A stretch of 64,000 bases of DNA from Shouchella hunanensis (GCF_028735875.1 NZ_CP117834.1:1786001-1850000); one strand, 5' to 3'; positions 17,129 through 25,865 are shown, counted from the first letter of the stretch. The notes: generated from the letters alone by a model not told the origin. Program-made: numbers and translations.

Positions 17129-17686
17129 GTGAAACAAGGTTTACTCATTATTGATACGCAAAAAGAGTTAGTAGATGGAAGCGAAGTAGAGGAAGGGGTT
17201 GTTGATAAACAACGATTGCTTGGGAATATAAACCACCTTATTAAAAAAGCGCGTGAACTGGGAGTTCCTGTTCTTTTCATTCGAGATAAAGATGTTGCAA
17301 ATGGAATGGGAGACGGGTTTGATGTTCACCCTTCTTTATGGAGAGAACAGAGCGATATTGTGTTTGATAAAGAAGCAACAAATGCGTTTTATCAGACAGG
17401 GTTACTTCAGCATATTAAGGAAAATGACATGCAGCATCTTGTTATTGCCGGTTGTAAAACAGAACATTGCATTGATACGGCAGTACGTACCGCTACAGTG
17501 AATGGTCTTGACGTAACATTGGTTGGCGATGCTCATTCTACCTCAAATACGAAATACTTAGCGGCACAACAAATCATTGATCATCATAACCATGCACTCC
17601 ATGGACATTATAATGTTGACCATTTTTCTATTGTACGCGAAACACAGGAAGAGGTTTTTTCACCAACTCACCATATGTATCGATAG
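17129..17686 (+). CDS. isochorismatase-family cysteine hydrolase
   Basis: A 185-residue protein starting at GTG 17129, behind GGGGGGAT; the open frame from 17015 has no site. The catalytic triad is visible: Asp in LIIDTQKEL, Lys in FIRDKDV, and Cys in AGCKTEHCIDTAVRTA. Family members include nicotinamidases, N-carbamoylsarcosine amidases and isochorismatases; here the substrate is not clear. It is followed 15 bases later by the HD-domain gene and probably forms an operon with it. Confidence 0.9.
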   Translation: MKQGLLIIDTQKELVDGSEVEEGVVDKQRLLGNINHLIKKARELGVPVLFIRDKDVANGMGDGFDVHPSLWREQSDIVFDKEATNAFYQTGLLQHIKENDMQHLVIAGCKTEHCIDTAVRTATVNGLDVTLVGDAHSTSNTKYLAAQQIIDHHNHALHGHYNVDHFSIVRETQEEVFSPTHHMYR

Positions 17687-17701
17687 AAGGGAGGAGAGAA
17701 A

Positions 17702-18643
17702 ATGATCATAAACGAACCGTTGTATCCTGACATATGCATGCTTCCTTGGGAAAAAGCGCTCTTTCAAACGAGATCCGTTAAACGACTGAAATATTTAGCG
17801 CACTATGGTGCAGGTTCATTGGTTTCTCCTGTTACTCACTCTAGGTTCGAGCACACAGTAGGGGTTTGGAAGCTGACAGCATGGTTTTTTCATGAGGATC
17901 GTGCATTACGCGCCGCAGCAATATTGCACGATATTGGACATCTGCCTTTTTCACATGCTGTTGAGCGAACACTTGGATACAATCATCACGTATTAACAGA
18001 AAGGCTGATTCAATCAGAAGAGATCTGTACCATCTTAAGGGACAATAAGATTAGGGTTGAAGATGTAGTAGCTTGCTTAAATCAAGAGAATGGTTTAACA
18101 GGTACAAGGGACATTATCGGCCTTGATCATGTGGACAGCTTTTTTCGTGATATGTATATGATGGGCGATGTGGATCGATTGCCTAATGAAATTCTTCCAT
18201 TTATGAACTGCACAAGAGCAGGGGTGGAGGCTGATGAAACGACGTGCTCGTTTATAATGAATTGCATCCTTAGTGATCATCAACTGTTTCTTTCGCCTTT
18301 ATTACTTGCAGCAGATCAACTATTAGCAAAAGCCGTACATCGTTATTGTAAACACCATAATGATGTAAGCATTAGCCTGTTAACAGATGATGAACTACTA
18401 AGTGTATTGAAGCGATCTCAAATTAAGGAAGTGGAAGAGCTACTCGATGTGCTTCTTTATCAAACAGAAAACCTTTCGTTTAGTGAGACTCTTACAGGTG
18501 AAGGATTGCTACTGAACGTTCAAAAGATCTACAATAAAGCCCCACTCTATAATGGGAAGTCATACGTTGAAACGAAGGACGGTGCGGAGAAAATAAGACA
18601 GTTACAACAACTTGAACAGACTTATAGCGCTGAATGGACGTGA
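17702..18643 (+). CDS. HD-domain phosphohydrolase
   Basis: A 313-residue protein with GAAGGGAGGAG before ATG 17702. The metal-binding HD motifs are intact: SRFEHTVGVWKL, LHDIGHLPFSHAVE and GLDHVDSFFRDMY. This form resembles SAMHD1/dGTPase-like proteins such as B. subtilis YdhJ. It probably hydrolyses a nucleotide; which one cannot be read from sequence. The stop lies 4 bases before the next gene's TTG, suggesting coupled translation. Confidence 0.9.
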   Translation: MIINEPLYPDICMLPWEKALFQTRSVKRLKYLAHYGAGSLVSPVTHSRFEHTVGVWKLTAWFFHEDRALRAAAILHDIGHLPFSHAVERTLGYNHHVLTERLIQSEEICTILRDNKIRVEDVVACLNQENGLTGTRDIIGLDHVDSFFRDMYMMGDVDRLPNEILPFMNCTRAGVEADETTCSFIMNCILSDHQLFLSPLLLAADQLLAKAVHRYCKHHNDVSISLLTDDELLSVLKRSQIKEVEELLDVLLYQTENLSFSETLTGEGLLLNVQKIYNKAPLYNGKSYVETKDGAEKIRQLQQLEQTYSAEWT

Positions 18644-18647
18644 TGAT

Positions 18648-19157
18648 TTGGATCAAAGAATGTACCCGACTGAAGGCTATGGTGACGAGATAGGTACGTT
18701 AGTAAGAATGCTTGAACTGGCACGATTTGAAACGATACGTGAGATAGAGGGATTAACGGTAGCTGAACTGGACTTTTTGTTGACAAAAAAGTCCAATTCA
18801 ATAGGTGCTTTGCTTCAACATATGGCGGCAATTGAACACATTCATCAGATTTTAACGTTTGAAAAGAGGGATCCATCAGAAGAAGAATTGGAAGAGTGCC
18901 GTGCAGCCTTATTTTTAGGCGAAGCTGGACGTAGCGAGGTAAAAGGAAACGAACTACATACATATTTAGAGCATCTTCGAGCAGTTCGTGACCGTACCTT
19001 AACCTATTTAAAGACTGTCGAGCGTGAATGGCTCTATGAAGAGAGTACATGGCCAGATGGTACACAGATTAATCATTATTTTCTTTGGTATCACGTGCTT
19101 GAAGATGAAATTAGTCACCGAGGTCAAATTCGTTTAATAAAGGCTCAGCTTAGCTGA
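18648..19157 (+). CDS. DinB-family protein
   Basis: A 169-residue four-helix protein. The start is uncertain: TTG 18648 follows GGACGTG just past the previous stop, and ATG 18660 is an alternative. The DinB (DUF664-like) metal site is visible: ALLQHMAAIEHIH, then the pair HVLEDEISHRGQIRLI near the C-terminus, supplying His residues on helices 2 and 4. Many members are bacillithiol- or mycothiol-dependent enzymes; whether this one uses a thiol is unknown. It is the last gene of the isochorismatase-HD-DinB group. Confidence 0.85.
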   Translation: MDQRMYPTEGYGDEIGTLVRMLELARFETIREIEGLTVAELDFLLTKKSNSIGALLQHMAAIEHIHQILTFEKRDPSEEELEECRAALFLGEAGRSEVKGNELHTYLEHLRAVRDRTLTYLKTVEREWLYEESTWPDGTQINHYFLWYHVLEDEISHRGQIRLIKAQLS

Positions 19158-19171
19158 ACCTTTGATGTGTT

Positions 19172-20638
19172 TTATGAGGTTCTTGTTACATGACGGGGCT
19201 TAAGTGTACCCCTTTGTAATTGCTCTACCATGTCTTTATCAGAGTGAGCGTCATAGTGAAATGGCTGTTTATATCGTTCGTGGCCTTTTCCTGTAATTAA
19301 GATCCAATCTCCTTTTTTGGCATGCTGCCATGCTTTTAGTATAGCAACGGTTCGATCAGGTACGACCTCCCCATGAGCCAAGGGAATAGCGAGCAATGTT
19401 CGGCGCATTTCTTCGGATGTCAGCTGATTTAAATCATCAAATGTTAATACGATATAATGACTCCATTTTTCGGTTGTGTGAATCATTGCTTTGCGTTTTC
19501 CTGTATCGCGTCCGCCTCTAAAGCCAAATATGTGGGTAATATGTTTAGCACCTAACTGTTTAATCGCTTGCAAACAATAGGAAAAAGCGTCTTCAGTATG
19601 GGCATAGTCAATCACAAATATGGCGCCGCTTGGATGCTGGAACGTCTCAAAACGTCCTGGTGCCCCTTTGAAGGTAAGGAATGCACTGCAAATGGCTTCT
19701 ATTTTTAGGTGCATTAGTTTAGCTGTTAAGTAAGCCATAGCGGCATTATAAATATTATGTTCACCACTCAACGGGACGTTTAATGATACTGATTCTCCAT
19801 TGTCGATGAGAGTCGTTTTCATCGGTAATCCATACGTAATCGATGCTATTTCCAGTTCTTGCCCGATGCCGATCGTGTGTAAAGAAAGAGGTTCAGTTTT
19901 TAACTCAGCAACTAAATTTTTTCCCCAGTTGTCGTATGTGTTAATGATCGCTTTTCCACCCGCATGAAGTAGCGAGAAGAGGGTTTTTTTTGCATGAAAA
20001 TATTTTGTCATCGTTTGATGGTAATCAAGATGATCGTGACTTAAGTTGGTAAAAAGGGCAAAGTCGAAGGATAAACCAGCAACCCGATGTTGTGATAACG
20101 CATGGGAAGAGACTTCCATAATAACGATATCGTCTGTGCTTTTAGCTAGTTGTTTATGGAGTTCGATAGGACCTAATGTTGTATTTTTATTGGACGTCCT
20201 CTCTGTTCCATTAATAATTGTAACGACTGTCCCAAACAAGGCACATGAATAGCCGGCCGTTTCGAATAGATGTTTAAGCATAAACGAGGTGGTCGTTTTT
20301 CCGTTTGTTCCAGTAATACCGATCATAATGGGTCTCTTGCCGTTTTTCTCATAAAAACGGCTCGCTAATTTAGCCAATACAAACCGGCTATTTGAAACGT
20401 GAACATAAGGGACAGACAAGTCTGTAAACGGCTCTTCTCCGACAATAACGCTAGCCCCTTTCCGAATGGCGTCATGAATGAAAGCATGACCATCAGAGGC
20501 GTAACCTTTAACCGCAATAAATACGTATCCAGGCCTAACGTCTGATGAACGATCTGTAACACCTTGAATAAGTTGAGCCGGATTAACAGTAGCAGGTAGT
20601 GGAGCGATGGATTGAAATAATAAATGAATGGGTTTCAT
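19172..20638 (-). CDS. MurE-like Mur ligase, atypical (no DNPR motif)
   Basis: A 488-residue Mur ligase with the full MurE layout: N-terminal UDP-sugar domain (DRSSDVRPGYVFIAVKG), ATP-binding loop GITGTNGKTTT at 108-117, the HALSQHRV region, SHDHLDYH, and C-terminal GRFE, DYAHTED, GFRGGRD. Standard MurE adds meso-diaminopimelate to UDP-MurNAc-dipeptide and recognises it with DNPR; here that position reads DDLN (401-404). The acceptor amino acid may therefore differ. It stands alone, far from the usual dcw cluster, so the genome probably has another MurE. GGGGGT precedes the ATG at 20638. Confidence 0.85.
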   Translation of the reverse strand: MKPIHLLFQSIAPLPATVNPAQLIQGVTDRSSDVRPGYVFIAVKGYASDGHAFIHDAIRKGASVIVGEEPFTDLSVPYVHVSNSRFVLAKLASRFYEKNGKRPIMIGITGTNGKTTTSFMLKHLFETAGYSCALFGTVVTIINGTERTSNKNTTLGPIELHKQLAKSTDDIVIMEVSSHALSQHRVAGLSFDFALFTNLSHDHLDYHQTMTKYFHAKKTLFSLLHAGGKAIINTYDNWGKNLVAELKTEPLSLHTIGIGQELEIASITYGLPMKTTLIDNGESVSLNVPLSGEHNIYNAAMAYLTAKLMHLKIEAICSAFLTFKGAPGRFETFQHPSGAIFVIDYAHTEDAFSYCLQAIKQLGAKHITHIFGFRGGRDTGKRKAMIHTTEKWSHYIVLTFDDLNQLTSEEMRRTLLAIPLAHGEVVPDRTVAILKAWQHAKKGDWILITGKGHERYKQPFHYDAHSDKDMVEQLQRGTLKPRHVTRTS

Positions 20639-20682
20639 ATGTTTACCCCCTTTCCAACAATTACGTATAATTAAGTTTAGAA

Positions 20683-20698
20683 TTTGCTAAAAAGCAAA
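20683..20698. repeat. inverted repeat between divergent genes
   Basis: TTTGCTAAAAAGCAAA, a 5-bp stem in the 127-base gap between the MurE-like gene and the HAD gene. It could be an operator; no regulator is adjacent. Confidence 0.3.
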
Positions 20699-20765
20699 TC
20701 CGAACCAAAGCAATTTTTAACAAATTGGATTGACAGAAATGAACCCGTAGAGAGTGGTGACAAAA

Positions 20766-21383
20766 ATGGACAGTATTATTTTTGATTTGGATGGTACGCT
20801 TTGGGATTCAAGGGAACAAGTTGTTGAAGCTTGGAACAAAGCCATTAGCAGAAGTGAGTTTCCAATTGAGAAGGTAGAAAAAGCCGATTTAACCCGTACA
20901 ATGGGTTTGGTAATTCCAAAAATTGCAAGCGTGTTATTCCCTCAGTTGACAGAAAGAGAACAAAAACAGTTGATGGATGCTTGTGGTGTTGAAGAATTAG
21001 CGCTTTTAAAAGAAAATGGGGCTTTGCTTTATGATGGGGTAGAAGAGGTTTTGCGTACCTTATCGAAAACATATAAGCTTTTTATTGTAAGTAATTGTCG
21101 GGACGGGTATATTGAGGCGTTTTTTCATTCTCACGGTCTTAGTCACTATTTTACTGATTATGAGAACCCAGGCCGTACTGGTTTACCTAAAGGAGAGAAT
21201 ATTAAGCTTGTTGTTGAACGGAATGGTCTACAAGCACCGTTATATGTAGGAGATACAATAGGGGATCAAAAGGCTGCAATGCATGCAGGTGTCCGATTTG
21301 CCTATGCTGCATATGGGTTTGGCCAATCGAATCACTATGATTACAAGCTGACCACTTTTAAAGAATTGCTTCAATTTGCATAA
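20766..21383 (+). CDS. HAD-family hydrolase (phosphoglycolate phosphatase-like)
   Basis: A 205-residue protein from ATG 20766; GTG 20754 is an upstream alternative with a poorer context. Motif I is IIFDLDGTLWDS, motif II FIVSNCRDGY, the Lys is in RTGLPKGENI, and motif IV YVGDTIGDQKAA. The small helical cap (about 15-80) is of the C1 type found in phosphoglycolate and beta-phosphoglucomutase-like phosphatases. The substrate is unknown. It converges on the aldehyde dehydrogenase gene across a shared terminator. Confidence 0.9.
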   Translation: MDSIIFDLDGTLWDSREQVVEAWNKAISRSEFPIEKVEKADLTRTMGLVIPKIASVLFPQLTEREQKQLMDACGVEELALLKENGALLYDGVEEVLRTLSKTYKLFIVSNCRDGYIEAFFHSHGLSHYFTDYENPGRTGLPKGENIKLVVERNGLQAPLYVGDTIGDQKAAMHAGVRFAYAAYGFGQSNHYDYKLTTFKELLQFA

Positions 21384-21420
21384 AAAAAGAAGGGGGCTTT
21401 ACGCCGCCCTTCTTAATTTT
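21384..21420 (+). terminator. bidirectional terminator between HAD and aldehyde dehydrogenase genes
   Basis: AAGAAGGGGGC and GCCGCCCTTCTT form the stem, with A-rich and T-rich sides. The right side overlaps the last codon of the minus-strand gene. Confidence 0.82.
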
Positions 21421-22858
21421 CGTCTTGATAGGCAAGATACATCACATGTGTTGATAAGAAGTCATTTAAGCCATGTTTTCCATCAGTGCCGCCAATACCG
21501 GATTGACGCATACCTGCGTGATAACCTTGAATCGCTTCGCCTGTCTCGCGGTTTACAAAGGTTTCACCGTAATGTAAATCTCGTGCTGCTTGCATCATTT
21601 CATTATAGTCATTTGTGTAGAGGGCTGATGCCAAGCCATAAATAGAGTCATTTGCATAGTCAATAGCCTCTGAAAATGTGTTGTACGTGGTAATCGGTAG
21701 AACGGGACCGAAGACTTCCGTTGTCATGATTTCATCGTCATGATTCACATTCGTTAATACAGTTGGAGCGTAGAAAAAGCCTCTTTCTTTGTCCATTCGT
21801 TTTCCACCAAGTTCAACATGAGCGCCAGCTTTCTTTGCATGATTCACGAGCTGTTCAACTTTTTCTAAATGATGGGAACTTGCTAACGGTCCCATATCAA
21901 TCTGATCTTCATTGAGAGAATAGCCAACCTTCGTATCTGCCATAGCCGCCACCATTTTCTTCGTGAAGGTTTCGGCAACCTCTTCTTGCACGTAAACACG
22001 TTCTGCTGAAATACAAGCTTGTCCGGCGTTTTCAATTCGAGAAGCTTTAATATGTTTGACAGCTAAATCGAGGTCAGCGTGTTTTGATACGATGATGGGC
22101 GCTTTTCCACCGAGCTCAAGGTTTACTTTTGTGATATTCTGTGCGGCTGCTTCCATCACTTTGGTTCCAGCAGGCACACTACCCGTCATACTAATAAGTG
22201 CCACTTTCGGATGGCTGGCAAGGCGGTTTCCTACTGTATCTCCTTTACCGGTCACTAGATTAAATACGCCTTTAGGTAAGCCGGCTTTATCGATCACCTT
22301 TGCAAAAGCAACTGCTGTATTCGGTGTTTCTTCAGATGGTTTAATGACGACTGAACAACCAGTAATAAGAGCTGTAGCGACTTTGCGAGCAAAAATAAAA
22401 ACAGGGTAGTTCCATGGAATAATACCTACTACAACGCCTATAGGTTTCTTTTGAATCAGAATTTGTTCATTTGGATCGTCACTTGGAACGATGTCGCCAC
22501 CAATTTTTCGGTTCCATTCTGACATATAGTGGAAGAAGTCAACAGCTGTATCAACTTCACCACGGGCCTCTTCAAGCGGTTTACCTTGTTCTTCGCTTAA
22601 CATTTTTGCATACGTTTCTTTGTCAGCTGCAATCGCGTCGCCAATTTGACGAACGATGCGACCTCGCTCCACTTGAGGAACCTTCTCCCACACTTTCTGA
22701 CCAGCCCAAGCCGATTCAACAGCATGGTTGGTTTCTTCTTCAGTAGCATCAGCAACTTGAGATAGTACTTCCTCTGTAGCTGGATTAACCACATCAATGA
22801 ACTCATGTGATTGTGAAGTTACAAATTCGCCGTTCATATATAAAGGTTGTACGCTCAT
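21413..22858 (-). CDS. NAD(P)-dependent aldehyde dehydrogenase
   Basis: A 481-residue enzyme that oxidises aldehydes to acids. ATG 22858 follows AAGGAG at 8 bases; GTG 22867 is less likely. The catalytic residues are present: Asn in IPWNYPVF, Glu in LELGGKAPI, and Cys in NAGQACISAERVY. The closest look is to lactaldehyde/succinate-semialdehyde type enzymes (AldA), but substrate is not fixed by eye. It is divergent from an NmlR/AdhR-type MerR regulator, which suggests induction by reactive aldehydes. Confidence 0.93.
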   Translation of the reverse strand: MSVQPLYMNGEFVTSQSHEFIDVVNPATEEVLSQVADATEEETNHAVESAWAGQKVWEKVPQVERGRIVRQIGDAIAADKETYAKMLSEEQGKPLEEARGEVDTAVDFFHYMSEWNRKIGGDIVPSDDPNEQILIQKKPIGVVVGIIPWNYPVFIFARKVATALITGCSVVIKPSEETPNTAVAFAKVIDKAGLPKGVFNLVTGKGDTVGNRLASHPKVALISMTGSVPAGTKVMEAAAQNITKVNLELGGKAPIIVSKHADLDLAVKHIKASRIENAGQACISAERVYVQEEVAETFTKKMVAAMADTKVGYSLNEDQIDMGPLASSHHLEKVEQLVNHAKKAGAHVELGGKRMDKERGFFYAPTVLTNVNHDDEIMTTEVFGPVLPITTYNTFSEAIDYANDSIYGLASALYTNDYNEMMQAARDLHYGETFVNRETGEAIQGYHAGMRQSGIGGTDGKHGLNDFLSTHVMYLAYQDEN

Positions 22859-22931
22859 TTTTTCCACTCCTTGTAAATCTTAATTTCTCACTGTATTCCC
22901 AAATGAATGGGGATGAAACATTGGAACAAAT

Positions 22932-22950
22932 CGCTTAACTGACGTAAGCG
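22932..22950. repeat. inverted repeat in the aldehyde dehydrogenase/MerR gap
   Basis: CGCTTA and TAAGCG spaced by 7 bases. It may be a regulatory site for the minus-strand aldehyde dehydrogenase gene or a small hairpin; undecided. Confidence 0.35.
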
Positions 22951-23008
22951 TTTTCTAGCTCAAGGTAAAAAAGGTGGTTATTCCATGACAAAATGTCTTT
23001 AGATCTTC

Positions 23009-23039
23009 TTGCCTTAAAGTGAACTCCAAGTGTTACGAT
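23009..23039 (+). promoter_or_regulatory. MerR-type promoter with 19-base spacer and AdhR-like operator
   Basis: TTGCCT at 23009-23014 and TACGAT at 23034-23039 are separated by 19 bases, the over-long spacer typical of MerR-activated promoters. The spacer region carries the dyad CTTAAAGTGAACTCCAAG (23013-23030), close to known AdhR/NmlR operators. Confidence 0.8.
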
Positions 23040-23060
23040 TAATAAAAAGGAGGGCATCCG

Positions 23061-23447
23061 ATGTTAATTTCAGAAGTGAGTGAAAAAATGGGTTTATCGC
23101 AAGATACGCTCCGCTATTATGAACGAATTGGTCTAATTCCTCCGGTAAACCGTAGTAAAAGCGGAATTCGTGAATACACTGAATTAGACTGCCGTAGAAT
23201 TGAGTTTGCGAAATGTATGCGTAGAGCTGGATTACCAATTGAGGTACTAATTGAATATGTGGCACTCTATCAACAAGGTGAAGAAACGGCAAATCCAAGA
23301 AAAGAACTATTAATTCAGCAGCGAGGGCAACTAAAAGAACGATTAAAAGAGATGACAGAGACGCTTGATCGATTAGATCAAAAAATAGCCCAATACGAGT
23401 CCATGAGTAAGGAAAAGCAAGTTGAGGTCACAGGACAATCGGTGTAA
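23061..23447 (+). CDS. MerR-family aldehyde-responsive regulator (AdhR/NmlR-like)
   Basis: A 128-residue regulator with AAAGGAGG before ATG 23061. The winged helix reads LISEVSEKMGLSQDTLRYYE then RLGLIPP-like IGLIPPVNRSKSG. In the next helix, CRRIEFAKCMRRAGL holds the Cys that in B. subtilis AdhR reacts with formaldehyde and methylglyoxal. A C-terminal coiled coil (about 80-118) gives dimers. Its own promoter carries an AdhR-like operator, and the divergent gene is an aldehyde dehydrogenase, so aldehyde sensing is a good inference. Confidence 0.9.
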   Translation: MLISEVSEKMGLSQDTLRYYERIGLIPPVNRSKSGIREYTELDCRRIEFAKCMRRAGLPIEVLIEYVALYQQGEETANPRKELLIQQRGQLKERLKEMTETLDRLDQKIAQYESMSKEKQVEVTGQSV

Positions 23448-23561
23448 GGCTTTTTTGTTGGCAAAGCAGTCTAATGTTTTATATGATACAAAATGAAGAA
23501 AAGCTTAAGTCCACATCAAGACAGATAGGAAGCATTGGGACGATGGAGAGGAACGATACAC

Positions 23562-23825
23562 ATGTGTTGTGTGGAAGATACGGTTGTGCCGCATTGCGAG
23601 GATACCATGAACGTGCAATGTGTGGATGTAAGAGATTACCACCTTGCCTATAAGGACGATTTTTTGAACACGATAAACATTCCATTGCCTTATTTAAAGC
23701 GTTATTATAAAGAGATAAACAAAAAGACGGTTCACTTAATTGGAAGAGATGAGCAAGAAATTAGTCGTTCTGCTCAATTTCTAAAGCGGAAAGGCTACCA
23801 TATTGTTGGATCGACCATACAATAA
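23562..23825 (+). CDS. rhodanese-like protein without catalytic Cys
   Basis: An 87-residue protein from ATG 23562 behind AGAGGAACG. The fold is suggested by VDVRDYHLAYKDDF, the INIPLPYL segment, the strand TVHLIGRD and the terminal FLKRKGYHIVG. Rhodaneses carry Cys at the start of the loop after that strand; here it reads GRDEQE, so sulfur transfer there is unlikely. Instead four Cys cluster in the first 20 residues (CC, then one Cys, then QCVDV). It may be a regulatory or metal-binding variant. Expression context is unclear. Confidence 0.65.
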   Translation: MCCVEDTVVPHCEDTMNVQCVDVRDYHLAYKDDFLNTINIPLPYLKRYYKEINKKTVHLIGRDEQEISRSAQFLKRKGYHIVGSTIQ

Positions 23826-23872
23826 CTGTATAACTAGATGAATTGGAATGGAGAGCTGTTGTCCGTTCTTTT

Positions 23873-23912
23873 TTTTACGAAAAAAAAAGAGCACATCATG
23901 TGCTCTCTTTTC
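23873..23912 (-). terminator. terminator of wrbA-like gene
   Basis: On the minus strand GAGCACATGATGTGCTC is followed by a run of T; the plus side is also T-rich, so it may also serve the rhodanese-like gene. Confidence 0.82.
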
Positions 23913-24521
23913 TTATTGACCTGCTTTTACCCAGCTCGTAACAGATACTGTACGTCTAGCCTGGTGTTTAACTGCTTCTTCAACGTCTTCAACCATATTG
24001 CCTTCTTGGTCAACTGTTACGCTTGTTCCATAAGGGTTTCCGCCAGAAGCGAATGCGACTGGATCTGTGTAACCAGGACCTGCAATGATTGCACCCCAGT
24101 GGAACATGGTTGTGTAAAGGGAAAGAACGGTTTGTTCTTGACCGCCATGCGCATTTGCTGCAGAAGACATGCCGCTGACAACTTTGTTTGCAAGCTTACC
24201 GCCTGCCCATAAACCACCAAGAGTATCAAAGAACTGCTTTGCTTGACCAGGAACGTTTCCAAAACGAGACGGTACGGAGAAAATAAAGCCGTCTGCCCAT
24301 TCCATATCTGCAGGCGTTACTTCAGGAACGTCTTTTGTTTCTTCAACATGGGCACGCCATGCAGGGTTAGAATCAATTGCTGCATCTGGAGCTAACTCTG
24401 GGAATTTTAGTACTTTCACATCGGCACCAGCTGCTGTTGCCGCTTCTTCAGCCCATTTTGCAAGCTGATAGTTTGTACCAGTAGAACTGTAATAGACAAT
24501 CGCAATCTTTTCGTTACTCAT
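23913..24521 (-). CDS. NAD(P)H:quinone oxidoreductase, WrbA type
   Basis: A 202-residue flavodoxin-fold enzyme reducing quinones by two electrons, which avoids semiquinone radicals. The start ATG 24521 follows AAAAGGAGAC. The FMN phosphate loop is YYSSTGTNYQLA, and the WrbA landmark PSRFGNVPGQAKQFFD is intact, with GGNPYG toward the C-terminus. It lies near the aldehyde dehydrogenase/AdhR genes, so the area may serve electrophile defence, but it has its own terminator. Confidence 0.93.
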   Translation of the reverse strand: MSNEKIAIVYYSSTGTNYQLAKWAEEAATAAGADVKVLKFPELAPDAAIDSNPAWRAHVEETKDVPEVTPADMEWADGFIFSVPSRFGNVPGQAKQFFDTLGGLWAGGKLANKVVSGMSSAANAHGGQEQTVLSLYTTMFHWGAIIAGPGYTDPVAFASGGNPYGTSVTVDQEGNMVEDVEEAVKHQARRTVSVTSWVKAGQ

Positions 24522-24640
24522 AATCGTCTCCTTTTGGATCTCTTGATCCGCTGTATTGGTATAACTCTAGTGTAGGTTGATTCAAACCTTAGCACAAGTA
24601 TGCACATAATTGTAACTTGGTATCGTTTTAGAAACTGTCA

Positions 24641-25485
24641 CTAGTGATGCTGTAACCAAGCGTTAATTTCAGACAAATAAGTGGGATGACGCCATGCTAG
24701 GACGGCTGCTTTAACGCCTTTTCATGTTCGTTCATGTTGAAAAAAAAGGTCACCTAGGAAGTAAGCGAGCCGCGGATAACCAAAGTGCTCTCCGCCATTA
24801 ATGGAATACCACTCACGAAACAACTGTTTCTCCGAAAGCTCGTTAAAATCCTTTAAAAAAGCTCGTTTTATGTCTATCTGATTTTCTTGAGCGAATAAAA
24901 ACCAATCTTTCCCACCTAACGACCCGTAGGTATAGTAAAGCTCGTCTGCTACATTTGGGACAATTTGTCTCGAAAAATGAGTTGCTACTCCTTCTCGATA
25001 CATGCCAAGCAGTAAACTCTCCCAACGAACCTGCTCCCAGTCGATTCCTTCGAGATCAGTCCACTGATTGTGAATCGCGTGGCCAATTTCATGAGCAAGT
25101 AACACACGTAAACCATCTCTGTTTTTAGGCAGTTGTTCTAAAGAGAGCATTATATCAGGCAAAATCTGCCGGTGAGTATAGGCATTTGAACTGTACGCGC
25201 CAACGATGAGGTAGATCGTTTGCCCATAGGTTAAGTGGAAGTGTTTTTCATAAAGATGCACGGTTTTATGTAGGAGGCTTGACAGCTGAACACGGAGATC
25301 GTTTATATGGATTAAATCAGTGGGTAGCGTTCGAGGGCACTCTGTAAGCGTAAATCAGTTTGTGTACAATGATAGGAGAAGTATTCAGTAAACACAGAAG
25401 GAAATGTAGCGTCATACTGGCGAAGTGTAAATAGGGTATGGGTGCTATTCGTTAGAAACGCTGGTGTCGTATCGACAATCTTCAA
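24641..25485 (-). pseudogene. zinc-peptidase-like protein, broken by frameshift and stop
   Basis: The intact gene would start at TTG 25485, behind a perfect AAGGAGGAT, and encode about 280 residues. The first frame runs 57 codons to TAA at 25312-25314. A one-base slip in the CCC run near 25320 restores the frame DLIHINDLRVQL, then LLAHEIGHAIHNQW, a HEXXH zinc site, and EGVATHFSR with a likely third ligand region. A second break is an in-frame TGA at 24722-24724. Past it the same frame continues as KGVKAAVLAWRHPTYLSEI to TAG at 24641-24643. It resembles predicted Zn-dependent proteases (DUF2268-like). Two separate lesions argue for decay. Confidence 0.75.
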
Positions 25486-25587
25486 AAGAGAATCCTCCTT
25501 TTTAAGTGATTATTTTATTTTATCATTTTCACTTATGGAAGTTGATTTTTATGAGGAAATCTTATAAAGTTTAGGTAGATGAGCGTA

Positions 25588-25841
25588 GATGGAGAGTAAG
25601 TACATTGGTGGCGTTACTGAAGAGAGCTAGTGGTTGGTGTGAACTAGTGTAGCGTGCGAATGGAATGGACTTCGGAGCTTCCTTGCTGAACGTTTAGTAG
25701 GCGAGGCGGACGTCTTACCGTTAAAAAAGACAGCGTATCAGAGCCAGACTCTCGTACGTATTGGAGTGCGTTTCAATGATGAAGCGAACAAAGGTGGCAC
25801 CACGGGTTATCCGTCCTTTTTGGATGGATAGCCCTTTTTCT
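25588..25841 (+). ncRNA. T-box leader of trpS, Trp specifier
   Basis: Stem I has GAAGAGAGC and GGTTGGTGTGAAC. The specifier loop carries AGTA on one side and GAATGG on the other; TGG at 25666-25668 reads Trp. The T-box AGGTGGCACCACG (about 25792-25804) has UGGC, which pairs with the G discriminator of tRNA-Trp. The terminator GGGTTATCCGTCC/GGATGGATAGCCC with T tail spans 25804-25840. Uncharged tRNA-Trp would favour read-through into trpS. Confidence 0.93.
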
Positions 25842-25865
25842 ATTGTCAAAAAGGAGGAAGACAAG

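Noticed and set aside
18622-19065. 147-codon minus-strand frame in the DinB gene
   Set aside because: No ribosome binding site, no domain, and the plus-strand DinB reading is clear.
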